Assembly: GCA_964418125.1 (NCBI GenBank) | Contig: CAYQKY010000017.1 | Span: 1 to 64,000 of the forward strand | Length of the DNA: 64,000 nucleotides | Reading direction: 5' to 3' | Source of the DNA: JACJXW01 sp964418125 | Lineage (GTDB): Bacteria; Bacteroidota; Bacteroidia; Chitinophagales; Saprospiraceae | Part shown: positions 26,229 to 35,827 of the stretch, one piece after another | How positions within the stretch are numbered: the first letter of the stretch is position 1 | Layout: each line of letters begins with the position of its first letter | The notes under the pieces: generated by a model | What the model was told of the DNA's origin: nothing | Database searches by the model: none | The model's input: only the letters and a program-made list of their open reading frames with translations | Program-made: the position numbers and the translations under genes

Positions 26229-28007
26229 ATGCGCTACTGCCGAAAGCTTTTTGCGTGCATATTGTTGGTTTTTTTGCTGCCCCTCCCCTTTGCTCTTCCG
26301 GCACAACCGGGCGCCCTGCGGGCTCCTTTCGAACGGGACAGCAATACGACTGCCACCTATTTTGAAACCATTGCTTTCTATGAGGCCCTTTCTTCCAAAT
26401 ATCCGCAGCTCCGGCTGGAAGCCCACGGCAGTACCGACAGCGGCTTTCCCTTGCACCTGGCCGTTCTTTCTACCGATGGAACCTTCACTCCGGAGGCGGC
26501 GAGGGCCATTGGCAAGCAAGTGCTTTTCATTCTCAACGCCATCCACCCCGGAGAACCATGCGGGGTAGACGCCACCATGATCCTTTATCGCGATCTTTTG
26601 GAGGATGCTTCCTGGCGGCCCTTTCTCGAAAAGCTGGTTATTGTTGCCGTTCCGTTCTACAATATCGGCGGAGGCCTCAACCGAGGGCCTTACAGCCGCG
26701 CCAACCAGAACGGGCCCAAAGCCTACGGCTTTCGCGGCAACGCCAAAAACCTGGACCTCAACCGCGATTTCGTAAAGTGTGACTCGCGCAATGCCCAAAC
26801 GTTCAATCAGGTTTTTTCCGGCTGGCAGCCCGATATTCTGGTCGATACCCACTCTTCCGACGGGGCGGATTACCAGTACACTATGACCCTGGTGCCGCCT
26901 CAAACCGATAAGCTGGATACCTTTCTTTCCAATTACCTCGACGAAGAACTTCTCCCCCGGCTGTACCGCGATATGGAAAAGGCCGGATGGGAAATGGCGC
27001 CTTATGTTAATGCCCGGGATACTCCCGATAAGGGCATCTTCGGCTTTCTCGACCGGGCCCGCTATTCTTCCGGCTATGCCGCGCTGCATAACACCATCGG
27101 CTTTATGTCGGAAGCGCATATGTGGAAACCCTTCAAAGACAGGGTACAAGGCACCTATGCCTTCCTTTCTGTTGTCATCAAAGCAATGCACGAACAGAAG
27201 AACGCACTGCGGGAAGCCCGGGAAAATGCCGGAAAGCATGCTCAGGAACAGGAAGCCTTTGCCCTCGAATGGAAGGCCGACACTTCTCGTTCGGACACCA
27301 TCACCTTCAAAGGTTATGAAGCAGGGTATAAAAAAAGCGAGGTCTCCGGCCTCGGCCGACTGTACTATAACCGCAATGCCCCCTACGTAAAGGAAATTTC
27401 CTACTTCCGGTATTATCTGGCAACGGACAGCGCCCGTCGCCCCTATGCTTACCTCATTCCACAGGCCTATACGGAAGTAGTGGGCCGCCTGCGCTGGAAC
27501 GGCGTCGAGGTGCATCGCCTGGAGGAAGAGGTGAAACTGGAAGCGGAATTCTCCTACATTGAAAAATATGAAACTGTGAGAGGCCCCTACGAGGGCCACT
27601 ATCTGCATTATGATGTCGAAACAAGGGAAGAGCGGCAGCCTTACATCTTTCGCCGGGGGGATTACGTGGTATTCCCGGCCCAGCCGGCCATCCGGTACAT
27701 CATGGAAACCCTGGAACCCAAAGGAGCGGATTCCTTTTTCGCCTGGAATTTTTTCGACGGCATCCTCGCGCAAAAGGAGTATTTTGACAGCTATATCTTT
27801 GAAGAAACGGCGGCGGAGCTGCTCCGAAACGACCCTGCCCTGCAGCAGGCGCTCGAACAAAAACGAGCGGAGGATGAAGAATTCGCCCGATCCGCCCGCG
27901 CCCAGCTGGATTTTATCTACCGGCGGTCTCCTTACTACGAACCGACACACAGAAGATATCCGGTGGGGCGGTTGTGGGAAGAGGTGAGGTTGCCGCTGGA
28001 AAAATAG
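26229..28007 (+). CDS. Secreted M14-family zinc carboxypeptidase
   Basis: A 592-residue exported metallocarboxypeptidase. The signal peptide runs to about PFALPAQ. The M14 domain shows the zinc ligands H106 and E109 (HPGE) and H208 (DTHSSDG), the substrate-binding NLDLNRDF arginine, and a catalytic glutamate, E295, in GFMSEAH. It removes C-terminal residues from peptides, or cuts within cell-wall or other peptides in some subfamilies. The C-terminal 230 residues have no domain I recognise. ATG 26229 (MRYCRKLF) is the start; a TTG at 26205 is unlikely. It lies just upstream of a sodium:solute symporter, perhaps for uptake of a released product, but a hairpin repeat lies between. Confidence 0.88.
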   Translation: MRYCRKLFACILLVFLLPLPFALPAQPGALRAPFERDSNTTATYFETIAFYEALSSKYPQLRLEAHGSTDSGFPLHLAVLSTDGTFTPEAARAIGKQVLFILNAIHPGEPCGVDATMILYRDLLEDASWRPFLEKLVIVAVPFYNIGGGLNRGPYSRANQNGPKAYGFRGNAKNLDLNRDFVKCDSRNAQTFNQVFSGWQPDILVDTHSSDGADYQYTMTLVPPQTDKLDTFLSNYLDEELLPRLYRDMEKAGWEMAPYVNARDTPDKGIFGFLDRARYSSGYAALHNTIGFMSEAHMWKPFKDRVQGTYAFLSVVIKAMHEQKNALREARENAGKHAQEQEAFALEWKADTSRSDTITFKGYEAGYKKSEVSGLGRLYYNRNAPYVKEISYFRYYLATDSARRPYAYLIPQAYTEVVGRLRWNGVEVHRLEEEVKLEAEFSYIEKYETVRGPYEGHYLHYDVETREERQPYIFRRGDYVVFPAQPAIRYIMETLEPKGADSFFAWNFFDGILAQKEYFDSYIFEETAAELLRNDPALQQALEQKRAEDEEFARSARAQLDFIYRRSPYYEPTHRRYPVGRLWEEVRLPLEK

Positions 28008-28013
28008 GGAGAT

Positions 28014-28069
28014 TTGTGTAAATGTATGGCGCCTCTTTTACACATTTACACGATTACACATTTACACAA
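28014..28069. repeat. 3'-end word hairpin (TTTACACA words)
   Basis: TTGTGTAAATGT (28014-28025) is the exact reverse complement of ACATTTACACAA (28058-28069), with another ACATTTACAC unit at 28042-28051. It starts seven bases after the M14 stop and ends 12 bases before the symporter start. Confidence 0.75.
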
Positions 28070-28081
28070 CTGATTTCTGCC

Positions 28082-29488
28082 ATGCTCCTAGCCTTCATCA
28101 TCGTCTACCTCCTCGTCACTCTGCTCATCGGCTGGTGGGCCTCTACCAAGGTGCATTCCACGCAGGACTTCGTCATCGCCGGGCGCAACCTGCCCATGTT
28201 CGTTGCCGCCTGTGCCCTCTTTGCCACCTGGTTCGGGTCGGAGACCATCATGGGCGCTTCTTCGGAGTTTGTGGAGCACGGGCTGATCGGGGTGGTGGAG
28301 GACCCTTTCGGGGCGGCCCTCTGCCTGGTGCTGGTCGGCGCTTTCTTTGCCCGTCCGCTCTATCGCCTGAACATCCTGACTTTTAACGACTTTTTCCGGC
28401 TGCGCTACAGCCGGGCGGCGGAATTCGTTTCGGCCATTTTCATGGTGCCTTCCTATTTCGGGTGGATTGCGGCGCAGATGGTCGCCATGTCCATCATTCT
28501 GGGCGCGATAACGGGTATCACGCCTCTTGAGGGCATCATTGTTTGTGCGACGGTAGTGGTGATCTACACTTACATCGGCGGCATGTGGGCTGTATCGGTC
28601 ACTGATTTTGTACAGACGATCATGATCGTCATCGGCCTGCTGCTCATTGCCTGGCAGGTGGGCTCGGCGGCTGGCGGCGTAGGGAAGGTGCTGTCATCTA
28701 CTCCTGAGGGCTTCTTTAACTTCCTGCCGGAGGCCAGCTTCGAAGGCATTATCCACTACATCGCCGCCTGGATCACCATCGGGCTGGGCAGTATACCCCA
28801 GCAGGATGTTTTTCAGCGCGTCATGGCGGCCCGCAGCGCCCGGACGGCAGTGACAGCCTCTTACCTGTCCGGTTTCATGTACCTGACCATCGGTTTCATT
28901 CCCTTGTTCATCGGCCTGTGCGGGCACATTCTGTATCCGGAAGAAGGATATGGAGGCGACCCGCAGATGGTCCTTCCATTCATGGTGCTGGAGCACAGCA
29001 ATATCTTCCTGCAGATCATGTTTTTCGGAGCGCTGCTGTCCGCCATCCTCAGCACTACCTCCGGCGCGGTGCTGGCGCCGGCCACCGTGATCGGCGAGAA
29101 TCTGGTGCGCCCTTACTTCGGGCGCCTTTCCGACAAGCGCCTGCTCCACATCATGCGTCTGTCGGTAGTGGGCGTAGCCCTGGCCTCCGCCACGATGGCC
29201 GCCTGGAACCGCAACATATACGAGCTGGTGGCCCAATCCTCGGCCCTGAGCCTGGTGTCTCTGTTCATTCCGCTCACGGCGGGTTTGTACTGGAAGCGGG
29301 CCTCCAATTTCGGAGCGCTGGCCTCCATCACCACAGGCATGGCGGTTTGGTTGTTGTGCGAGTTCGTCCTGTTTTGCAGCATTCCCAGCCTCATCTGGGG
29401 CGGGCTTGCCAGCCTTGTGGCTATGATAGCGGGCAGCTGGCTGCGGCCCGACCGGTCGTATGTGCAGTTCAGGGAGGCGACGGGGTGA
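28082..29488 (+). CDS. Sodium:solute symporter (SSS family)
   Basis: A 468-residue inner-membrane transporter with about 13 hydrophobic segments. The first helix is MLLAFIIVYLLVTLLIGWW, followed by the family hallmark TQDFVIAGRNLPMF and ATWFGSETIMGASSEF. Late helices include GALLSAILSTTSGAVLAPA, matching the sodium-site region of SSS helix 8. Members bring in sugars, amino acids, nucleosides or vitamins with sodium. ATG 28082 is chosen because an ATG at 28022 would translate the hairpin repeat into a non-conserved 20-residue extension. It is convergent with the GH18 gene across a long word hairpin. Confidence 0.9.
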   Translation: MLLAFIIVYLLVTLLIGWWASTKVHSTQDFVIAGRNLPMFVAACALFATWFGSETIMGASSEFVEHGLIGVVEDPFGAALCLVLVGAFFARPLYRLNILTFNDFFRLRYSRAAEFVSAIFMVPSYFGWIAAQMVAMSIILGAITGITPLEGIIVCATVVVIYTYIGGMWAVSVTDFVQTIMIVIGLLLIAWQVGSAAGGVGKVLSSTPEGFFNFLPEASFEGIIHYIAAWITIGLGSIPQQDVFQRVMAARSARTAVTASYLSGFMYLTIGFIPLFIGLCGHILYPEEGYGGDPQMVLPFMVLEHSNIFLQIMFFGALLSAILSTTSGAVLAPATVIGENLVRPYFGRLSDKRLLHIMRLSVVGVALASATMAAWNRNIYELVAQSSALSLVSLFIPLTAGLYWKRASNFGALASITTGMAVWLLCEFVLFCSIPSLIWGGLASLVAMIAGSWLRPDRSYVQFREATG

Positions 29489-29492
29489 TGAT

Positions 29493-29622
29493 AGATTTTT
29501 GATTTTTGATGTTTGATGTTTGATTTGCGATTTTAGATTTGCGATTTTTGATGTACCCGACGAGGGCAGCCCCTTTCAGCCACATCAAACATCAAACATC
29601 AAAAATCAAACATCAAAAATCT
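29493..29622. repeat. 3'-end word hairpin (GATTTTTGATGTTTGATG words)
   Basis: A left array from 29493 to about 29550, built of GATTTTTGAT and GATGTTTGAT units, is mirrored by a right array at 29582-29622 of ATCAAACATCAAAAATC units. The arms match over about 35 bp once one 9-bp unit is skipped. It fills the gap between two convergent genes and ends one base before the GH18 stop. Confidence 0.8.
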
Positions 29623-30822
29623 CTACTTTCCGGCCTCATAAATAGCATCCAACAGGCTATCCTCCCCCTTGGTGTCATTGCTCAGTTGCCAGAACATGAT
29701 TCCCCCCAGTTTTTGCCTGATCACATACTCCGTTTTCAGCCTTACGGAAGCCGTGTCATCGTAAGAGATGAAAATGCTGTCGGCAGCGTTGTACAGATAA
29801 GGCGCTTTGGCCACGGGGTCCCAGTATCTTTGATAGCCGTTTTTATCTTCAAACTCGTCCCTGACGCGGGCGTAGGGGCACCAGCCGATGTGCGGCCCAT
29901 CGTTGGGCTGGTACAGGCCGTTGTTTTGGGGTGGAACGCCCTTCCAGGCGCGCCCGTAGAAGGCGGCGCCTACCACCATCTGTTCCGGCCGGACGCCCAG
30001 GCCTTTGCAATAGGCGACGATCTTTTCCACCGAGCCGGGGCCGGGCACAGGGCCGCCGGCAGCCGCTTGTTCTTCCCGCCGCCGGAACATCTCCTCCACC
30101 GGGTAGCCTTTTACATCTTCCCTTTTTATCCATCCCAAAGGGGTATGGTGGCCGGTGTAGGGGGTGCCTCCAACAAACTGGTCGTAGGTCATGATGTTCA
30201 TGTAATCGGCGTATTTCATGACTTCCTCCACCTCGATGTGATCGTAGTACCGTTCCCAGCCGGCGGAGGCGAAGGTGAGGGTTTGGGGCCGCTCCAGGGT
30301 ATTCAGTTGTTCCCGCAGGGCCTTCATCAGGAGGGTGAAATTCTGTTTGTCCTCCGGCCGGTATTTGCAATCTTCGGCGGGCAGGCCCGGGTATTCCCAG
30401 TCGATGTCGATGCCGTCGAGCCGGTAGTCTTCGATGAAAGCGATAGCGCTATTGACAAATTTTTGCCGGCTTTCCTCAGTCAGGGCCATATCCGAGAACC
30501 CGTCCGCCCCCCAGCCGCCGCAGGCGATCATGACCTTGAGGTGGGGGTGGTTTTCCTTCTGAGCAACGAGCAGGCGGAGTTTCTCTCCGTATTCTTCATT
30601 CCGGAATTTCATTTCCCCGTCGATCACCTTGGTGAAGGAGAAAATGATGTGGGTCAGTTGATCCAGGGGGAGTTTTTCCGGCTGGTAGTCCCGTTCCGGG
30701 ACGTAATAGGCCAGGATGGGCAGGGCGCTTTTCTCTGGCCCGGAAGCCGGGTTCATTTTCTGGCTGCAGGAGAAGGAGGCCAGCAATAGCAGGGAAACGG
30801 TGAATAATTCCTTCGGGCTCAT
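29623..30822 (-). CDS. Glycoside hydrolase family 18 (chitinase-like) lipoprotein
   Basis: A 399-residue exported lipoprotein (lipobox FSC near residue 19) with a single GH18 TIM barrel. The catalytic signature DGIDIDWEYPG is intact, with D141 and the proton donor E143. The strands LPILAYYVP, VMIACGGWG, MNIMTYD and the late GIMFWQLS are in the expected order. It would hydrolyse beta-1,4 N-acetylglucosamine links in chitin or chitin-like glycans at the cell surface. The gene begins 49 bp after the TPR-CHAT gene on the same strand and is probably co-transcribed with it. No chitin-binding module or T9SS tail is present. Confidence 0.9.
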   Translation of the reverse strand: MSPKELFTVSLLLLASFSCSQKMNPASGPEKSALPILAYYVPERDYQPEKLPLDQLTHIIFSFTKVIDGEMKFRNEEYGEKLRLLVAQKENHPHLKVMIACGGWGADGFSDMALTEESRQKFVNSAIAFIEDYRLDGIDIDWEYPGLPAEDCKYRPEDKQNFTLLMKALREQLNTLERPQTLTFASAGWERYYDHIEVEEVMKYADYMNIMTYDQFVGGTPYTGHHTPLGWIKREDVKGYPVEEMFRRREEQAAAGGPVPGPGSVEKIVAYCKGLGVRPEQMVVGAAFYGRAWKGVPPQNNGLYQPNDGPHIGWCPYARVRDEFEDKNGYQRYWDPVAKAPYLYNAADSIFISYDDTASVRLKTEYVIRQKLGGIMFWQLSNDTKGEDSLLDAIYEAGK

Positions 30823-30871
30823 TTTGGTTGTGGTTTATGTTAAAGAACAGCAGTTGGAGCGGGTACATCTC

Positions 30872-33800
30872 TTACTCCAGGAGCACGAACCCCGCCCAGT
30901 AGTAGGGCGCCCAGCCTTCTTCTTTCATTTGGCGCTGAGCGTCGAGCAAGGCATCGTGGAGCGGCATTTTATCTTCCAGCCATTTTTCGTAGAACACTGT
31001 CATCAACCGGGTGGTTTGCAGGTCGGGCACTTTCCAGAGGCTGAGGATGAGGCGCCGGGCGCCGGCGATCCGGAAGGCGCGCTGCAGCCCGTAGACGCCC
31101 TCGTTGGCCACGATGTCGCCCAGGCCGGTCTCGCAGGCCGAGAGCACCACCAGCTCAGTATTGGAAAGGTCCATCCGGCTGATCTCGTAGGCGGTCAGTA
31201 TGCCGTCCTCGCAGCCCTCCAGGGGAGGGTTTCCCTGCCAGGCGTGGTTGCCCCCGGCCAGGATGAGGCCGGAGCGGATGAGGGGGTGGCCGCTGAGCTT
31301 GAAAGGCGAGCGGGGGACGCTACCCTCCGACAGTTGCTCGATGCCGGCCGTTTCCGGGTCCGGGAAGAAGAACCCATGGGTGGCCAGATGCAGGATACCG
31401 GGGGATGGCTCGTTCTGGCCTATTCGCCGGAAAACTTCTTCAGTAGCATCATACTCTGCATGAATGACGGAATTGATGCCCTTGCTGCTCAGGATCTTTT
31501 CCAGCGCAGCGACTTCCCGGGCGGCGCCGGGCAGGTAAGCCCATTGTTCACCCCGCAGGGTAGTGTCCTCATTCTCGAAACGCAGTTCCCCTCTGGAGGC
31601 GACGGTTTCGGAGCCCGGCAGTGCTTCAATAGCCCGGATGAGGGCGGTGCTGTCCATATCGTAGCGGATGCCGCCGAAGAGCAGGGCGTCCTTGCGATCA
31701 CTGGAGGGGGAGTTGGGGATGGCCAGTTGGCGAGAGCTGTTTAGGCGCACCAGTTCAAAGCGTTCGGCCAGCAGGAGGCCTTCTTCATCGGCGATAGCGC
31801 CGAGGTTAATGCGATGCAGCAGGCCGGCGGGGGAGTAATAAACAACCTGGGCGCCATCGAGGGCGGCTTCCAGGGGCTTCCACAGGAGGCGGTAGAGCGA
31901 GGCTTTTTCCAGGGGCGCTCCACCCCAACCGGGGAAATAGAGGTTGTTGATGTCGTTTTGCCTGCCGGTTCCTCCTGTCTGGAGCAGGGCATTCAGCTCC
32001 TTTTCTTCACAGAGGGGCGCCCATTGGGGCAGGGCCTGGCCGGGGCGCAGCAGGAGGGCCGCGTAGAACGTGCTGTCGCTGAGCAGGCCATAGTTCTGGC
32101 GGTAGCTGATGAACTCGACCGCTGCGCCATCGGGAGGCAGCGCTTGCTGCACTTCCTGCCAGCTGGCCTGCCGGGCGGCGTCGCCGAACCCGGCGGTTGT
32201 ACTGGCAAGCATTCGCTCCAGTTCGTTGATCTGGTTTTCCAGTGCTTTGGTTCCCTTGCGTTCAGGGATGGGGAGGGTGTACTGCCGGGCCAGCTGCCGG
32301 TGGAAGGCCGAAAGCTGCTCGAACTGCCGCCTGGCGGTGGAGTCGGTGTTCACGAGCCTGCGCATACGCTGCGCCTCATAGAGCAGGAAGCCCTTATAGA
32401 AAAGGCTGTTGTCATAACACAACGCTGCCAGGCCGGGGCGGTTGACGGCCTCCTCGGCAGTTATAGACAGCAGGATATTCTGATAATTGTGGAAGGTGGA
32501 AATGTAGGCGGCCAACTCGCTTTCCGAGAGGTAGCGGGTGGCCTGCTCCAGCTGTTGGCGCTGGATGCGGCTGGCTTCGGTGAGCGCCGCTTCGGCCTCT
32601 TCCGGGCGTTCTGTTTTGCTGCGGCACAACCCCAGGCTGATCAGGTTGACGGCAATGTGGGGGTGGCCCGCGCCCAGGGATTCTTCCCAGGCCCGGTTGG
32701 CCTCCAGATACAGGGACTCCGCTTTGGCGTACTGGTTGAGCTTTACGTTCAGGTTGCCCAGGTTGCTCAGGCTTTGAGCGTAATGGGGGTGCGCCTTGCC
32801 CAATAATTCCTCCCGCATGGACAGGGCCCGCAGGTGCTCTTCCAGCGCGGCGGCGTGGTTACCCATCTTTTCCAGTACCAGGGCCAGGTTGTTGATGCTG
32901 GTCGCTGTATTGGGGTGGGGGCCGCCGATGAGCTTTGTCCGGATATCAATAGATTCCCGGAAGTATTGTTCGGCTTCCCGGAGCTTCCCGGTGTGGTAAT
33001 ACAACAATCCCAGATTGTTGGCCACCCCGGCGTAGTAAAAATTATCCCTCCCCATGTTGTTTTCTACAATTGCTTTCGACCGGAGGTAGCATTCTTCAGA
33101 TCTGGCATACCTGCCGGTATTGTCATAGAGGAACCCCAGGTTGAACAGGCTGCCGGCAAATTGAATGTGGTTCTCTCCGTACTGTTCTTTCACCAGGGCG
33201 TTGGACACCAGGAGGTGCGGTTCGCATTCCATGTAGCGGCCCGCCTGAACGTAGAGGACGCCCAGGTTATTCTGGATAATGGTGTACAGTTTGTCTTCTT
33301 TGGAAAACTTTTCTTCAACGATGGACAATGCCTCCAGCAGGATGCGTTCGGCTTTCTCATACTGCCCGGTTCCTTCGTACAGGATGCCCTGAAATACCAA
33401 CCCCCTGACGTAGAGCCGGTGGGCTTGCCCAAGGGCGCGCCTGGCGATATCCACCGCATTTTGGAGGACGGGCTCAGCCTGCTCATAGTCGCCCATTTCG
33501 GTGTAATTGGAGCCCAGGATCAGCAGGGCCTGGAGATAATCCTCATGTCCTTCTCCCAGCAGGGACAGGCGGAGGGCTGCCGCTTCGGACAGGTGTTGTT
33601 CGGCAAGGACATGATCGCCGCTTTCACTGCTTATCCTGCCCAGCGTGTAAAGGCAGTCGGCGTATAAAGTCGTGTTCTTGCCGGCCTTTTCCTCCACTTT
33701 TTGCTTCGTGGATCGTGCCAGGGCCTGAGCTTGTTCAAAGCTTCCAATATCGAGCAGGCTGTCGCAGGTAGCCAGAGCGCTGCCCACCCCGGCGCTGATG

Positions 33801-33874
33801 GTTTCTGTTGTTGTGGTTTGGGCCGGCGCAAGGAGAGGACAAAGGGCCAGCCAGGCCAGAAGGTATTTCTTCAT
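30872..33874 (-). CDS. Secreted TPR-CHAT domain protein
   Basis: A 1000-residue protein with a signal peptide (MKKYLLAWLALCPLLAPAQ), about nine tetratricopeptide units of 42 residues each (about 45-480, kinesin-light-chain-like pattern with AEPLYLEAN-type helices), a helical linker, and a C-terminal CHAT domain (about 690-1000). CHAT is a caspase-like protease fold; the predicted dyad is present as H833 (LATHGFF) and C914 (VLSACETGLGD), so an active cysteine peptidase is likely. The export signal places it outside the cytoplasm. ATG 33874 is preferred to 33901, which would mask the signal. It is followed by the GH18 gene and divergent from an unknown secreted protein. Substrates are unknown. 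Confidence 0.88.
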   Translation of the reverse strand: MKKYLLAWLALCPLLAPAQTTTTETISAGVGSALATCDSLLDIGSFEQAQALARSTKQKVEEKAGKNTTLYADCLYTLGRISSESGDHVLAEQHLSEAAALRLSLLGEGHEDYLQALLILGSNYTEMGDYEQAEPVLQNAVDIARRALGQAHRLYVRGLVFQGILYEGTGQYEKAERILLEALSIVEEKFSKEDKLYTIIQNNLGVLYVQAGRYMECEPHLLVSNALVKEQYGENHIQFAGSLFNLGFLYDNTGRYARSEECYLRSKAIVENNMGRDNFYYAGVANNLGLLYYHTGKLREAEQYFRESIDIRTKLIGGPHPNTATSINNLALVLEKMGNHAAALEEHLRALSMREELLGKAHPHYAQSLSNLGNLNVKLNQYAKAESLYLEANRAWEESLGAGHPHIAVNLISLGLCRSKTERPEEAEAALTEASRIQRQQLEQATRYLSESELAAYISTFHNYQNILLSITAEEAVNRPGLAALCYDNSLFYKGFLLYEAQRMRRLVNTDSTARRQFEQLSAFHRQLARQYTLPIPERKGTKALENQINELERMLASTTAGFGDAARQASWQEVQQALPPDGAAVEFISYRQNYGLLSDSTFYAALLLRPGQALPQWAPLCEEKELNALLQTGGTGRQNDINNLYFPGWGGAPLEKASLYRLLWKPLEAALDGAQVVYYSPAGLLHRINLGAIADEEGLLLAERFELVRLNSSRQLAIPNSPSSDRKDALLFGGIRYDMDSTALIRAIEALPGSETVASRGELRFENEDTTLRGEQWAYLPGAAREVAALEKILSSKGINSVIHAEYDATEEVFRRIGQNEPSPGILHLATHGFFFPDPETAGIEQLSEGSVPRSPFKLSGHPLIRSGLILAGGNHAWQGNPPLEGCEDGILTAYEISRMDLSNTELVVLSACETGLGDIVANEGVYGLQRAFRIAGARRLILSLWKVPDLQTTRLMTVFYEKWLEDKMPLHDALLDAQRQMKEEGWAPYYWAGFVLLE

Positions 33875-33990
33875 TGCATGTTTTTCTAAAAAAAAGGCCA
33901 AATGCTGATAACCTTAGTGCCAAAAGAGGATACATGGGCATAAGGGTAAAAAACAAGCCCTTCATTTTTTTACAAAAATAGTTAACTCAA

Positions 33991-35685
33991 ATGAAATCAC
34001 TGATCAGCACCTTTCTTTTCGTGTTTTTTTGCGTTCAGCTCCTCCTGGCCCAGGAAGTCCAGGAGTTTTCTTTCAGCCGGGAGATCAAAGGCGTGGAGTT
34101 CGAAAGCGCCTCCATTATGAAATACGTTTTGCAGCCGGACAAGGTGACAATCTACCTGGAGCTTGGCAGGACCGGCGCCGTGCAAAGCAAAATGGGCCCC
34201 GTCTGGTCAGGCGGCGCCGACCCCACAGAGATCAAGGCGCTGGGTATTCTGGAATTGTCGAAAAGCCTGGAGTTGCAGCAGGAAGAACTGGTTTTCATCA
34301 AGCCGGACGGCATCATCGCCAAGCAGTACAAGCTGCTGAAAGAACCGGGAAAAGTGATAAGCGGGGACAAGAACGTCATGGCCACTCAGGACGATTGCAT
34401 GAGCATCGGCGATATTGTCGGTAAATATCCGGAACTGGTGGAGGAGGAGGAAGGCGCAGCCGTTCCGCTGCCCCGGGAATATTACGACAACTCCATCGAT
34501 TACGGAGGCCTGGCGATGAAAGTAAAGGGCTTTAACTCCCGGATGTACCGCCTCAAGCCCGAAGGGGCCAAGAGGAGCCTGTTCGCACAGCTCACGAACG
34601 AGCAGTACGATGAGATCAAATCTACCTACGACTGGGACCCCTACCGGGGAGGAGATAAAAAGAACTACTGGATGCAGCGTTCCGCTTCCGTTTGCGACCC
34701 CCAAACGGGAATGGTCTACGCCCACAATGGGCTGATGCGGGTAGGTGAAGACCGGGGCAGGAGTATGGAGATGATACAGGAAGTGGTGGCCTACGACAAG
34801 AGCGGCAAGGAAGTCAACCGCACCGAGATCAGCTTCGATGTGCCGCACGATGTGGAGCTGCGCCAATTGTTCTACACCGACACGCCGGATAACCTCTATA
34901 CCATCGACGGCATCGTTCACGTCTACCGCCAGAATTATGGCTTCGGCTACAAGAAGCTCAATCCCGACCCCGACCCTCTCTTCCGCCGGTTGTACTTCTG
35001 GGATGCACAGGGCAAAGAGGTGGCTAACGCCGATTTTGCCGTGCCGGCCGAAGACACCCGCCTGATACAGGCCTTTGCCAACGGCAATAAACTGAGCCTG
35101 CTGGCGGGCGACAGCAAAGGGGGCGCCTGGCATACCTACCACTTTGCCGGCGGCCGGCTGAGCGGCCCGGAGAACGCAGGCGCGCTGGCCGGGGGAATCG
35201 CCTTTACGCCCGTTGAGCTGGCGTCTTTCTCCTGGGAGCCCGTCAAAAAGATCACCCGGCCCGATGGCGCCCAAACGATGATCTACCACCTGAAAAAAGA
35301 GGTGAAAGAAGCGGATAAAACCTATACGCCCTCTCAGGGGTATCTCATCTTTAATGTCGGCCCGGAAGGGAAGATTGCCAGGGTGCAGCACCTCCAACGC
35401 TCCGATAATGCGCTGCCCATAAGCAAAACGGGCATCCGGGTTTACCCCGGCGAGGGCTACTTCACCCTGATCACCAGCGACCCGATACAGGGCGACAAGG
35501 GGAATATGCTGGAGGTCAACATCCTGAAAGTAAACGCCAATACCCTGGAGAAAACACCGGTACACAGCATGGTGGCGGCCGGCGAAAGCCTCTCTGTAGA
35601 ACGCCTCTCCGGGCCCAATGATATTATTATCTTTACCACCAGCCCCGATGGGGAAACGTACAAGCTGGCCCGGCTGTCGTTGTAG
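33991..35685 (+). CDS. Hypothetical secreted protein
   Basis: A 564-residue protein with a clear signal peptide (FLFVFFCVQLLLAQ, cleavage near residue 20) and no domain I recognise. The mature part is mostly beta-type sequence with regularly spaced blocks, each containing a hydrophobic strand, a glycine turn and a charged strand (for example DNLYTIDGIVHVY, GYFTLITSDPIQGDKGNM), which could be a beta-propeller. No transmembrane segment, lipobox or T9SS tail is visible. It is divergent from the TPR-CHAT gene, sharing a 116-bp regulatory gap, and is followed by a word hairpin and a gene remnant. Confidence 0.7.
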   Translation: MKSLISTFLFVFFCVQLLLAQEVQEFSFSREIKGVEFESASIMKYVLQPDKVTIYLELGRTGAVQSKMGPVWSGGADPTEIKALGILELSKSLELQQEELVFIKPDGIIAKQYKLLKEPGKVISGDKNVMATQDDCMSIGDIVGKYPELVEEEEGAAVPLPREYYDNSIDYGGLAMKVKGFNSRMYRLKPEGAKRSLFAQLTNEQYDEIKSTYDWDPYRGGDKKNYWMQRSASVCDPQTGMVYAHNGLMRVGEDRGRSMEMIQEVVAYDKSGKEVNRTEISFDVPHDVELRQLFYTDTPDNLYTIDGIVHVYRQNYGFGYKKLNPDPDPLFRRLYFWDAQGKEVANADFAVPAEDTRLIQAFANGNKLSLLAGDSKGGAWHTYHFAGGRLSGPENAGALAGGIAFTPVELASFSWEPVKKITRPDGAQTMIYHLKKEVKEADKTYTPSQGYLIFNVGPEGKIARVQHLQRSDNALPISKTGIRVYPGEGYFTLITSDPIQGDKGNMLEVNILKVNANTLEKTPVHSMVAAGESLSVERLSGPNDIIIFTTSPDGETYKLARLSL

Positions 35686-35760
35686 CTCTTTGTTAAATAA
35701 CGTCAGTTCGGGATGCATTCGAGAATAATATATAGTCTCAAAACCCTGATTTTGTTGATC

Positions 35761-35827
35761 GTTGTTGGTTGCCTGTTGGCCGTTGTCAGTTCCCGGGAAC
35801 AAACAACTGACAACTAGCAACAAGTAA
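35761..35827. repeat. 3'-end word hairpin (GTTGTTGGTTG words) at a gene-remnant junction
   Basis: GTTGTCAGTT (35782-35791) is the exact reverse complement of AACTGACAAC (35805-35814) around a CCCGGG centre. Further out, GTTGTTGGTTGCCTGTTGGC is answered by TAGCAACAAGTAAC. Its right edge is where the readable LRR fragment begins. Confidence 0.7.

Noticed and set aside
29493..29622. CRISPR-like array
   Set aside because: The units are about 9 bp, lack unique spacers and are arranged as inverted arms; no cas gene is near.
30872..33874. Type III-E CRISPR-associated TPR-CHAT (Craspase)
   Set aside because: The protein has an export signal, there is no gRAMP or CRISPR array, and the TPR-CHAT architecture is common in Saprospiria without CRISPR.
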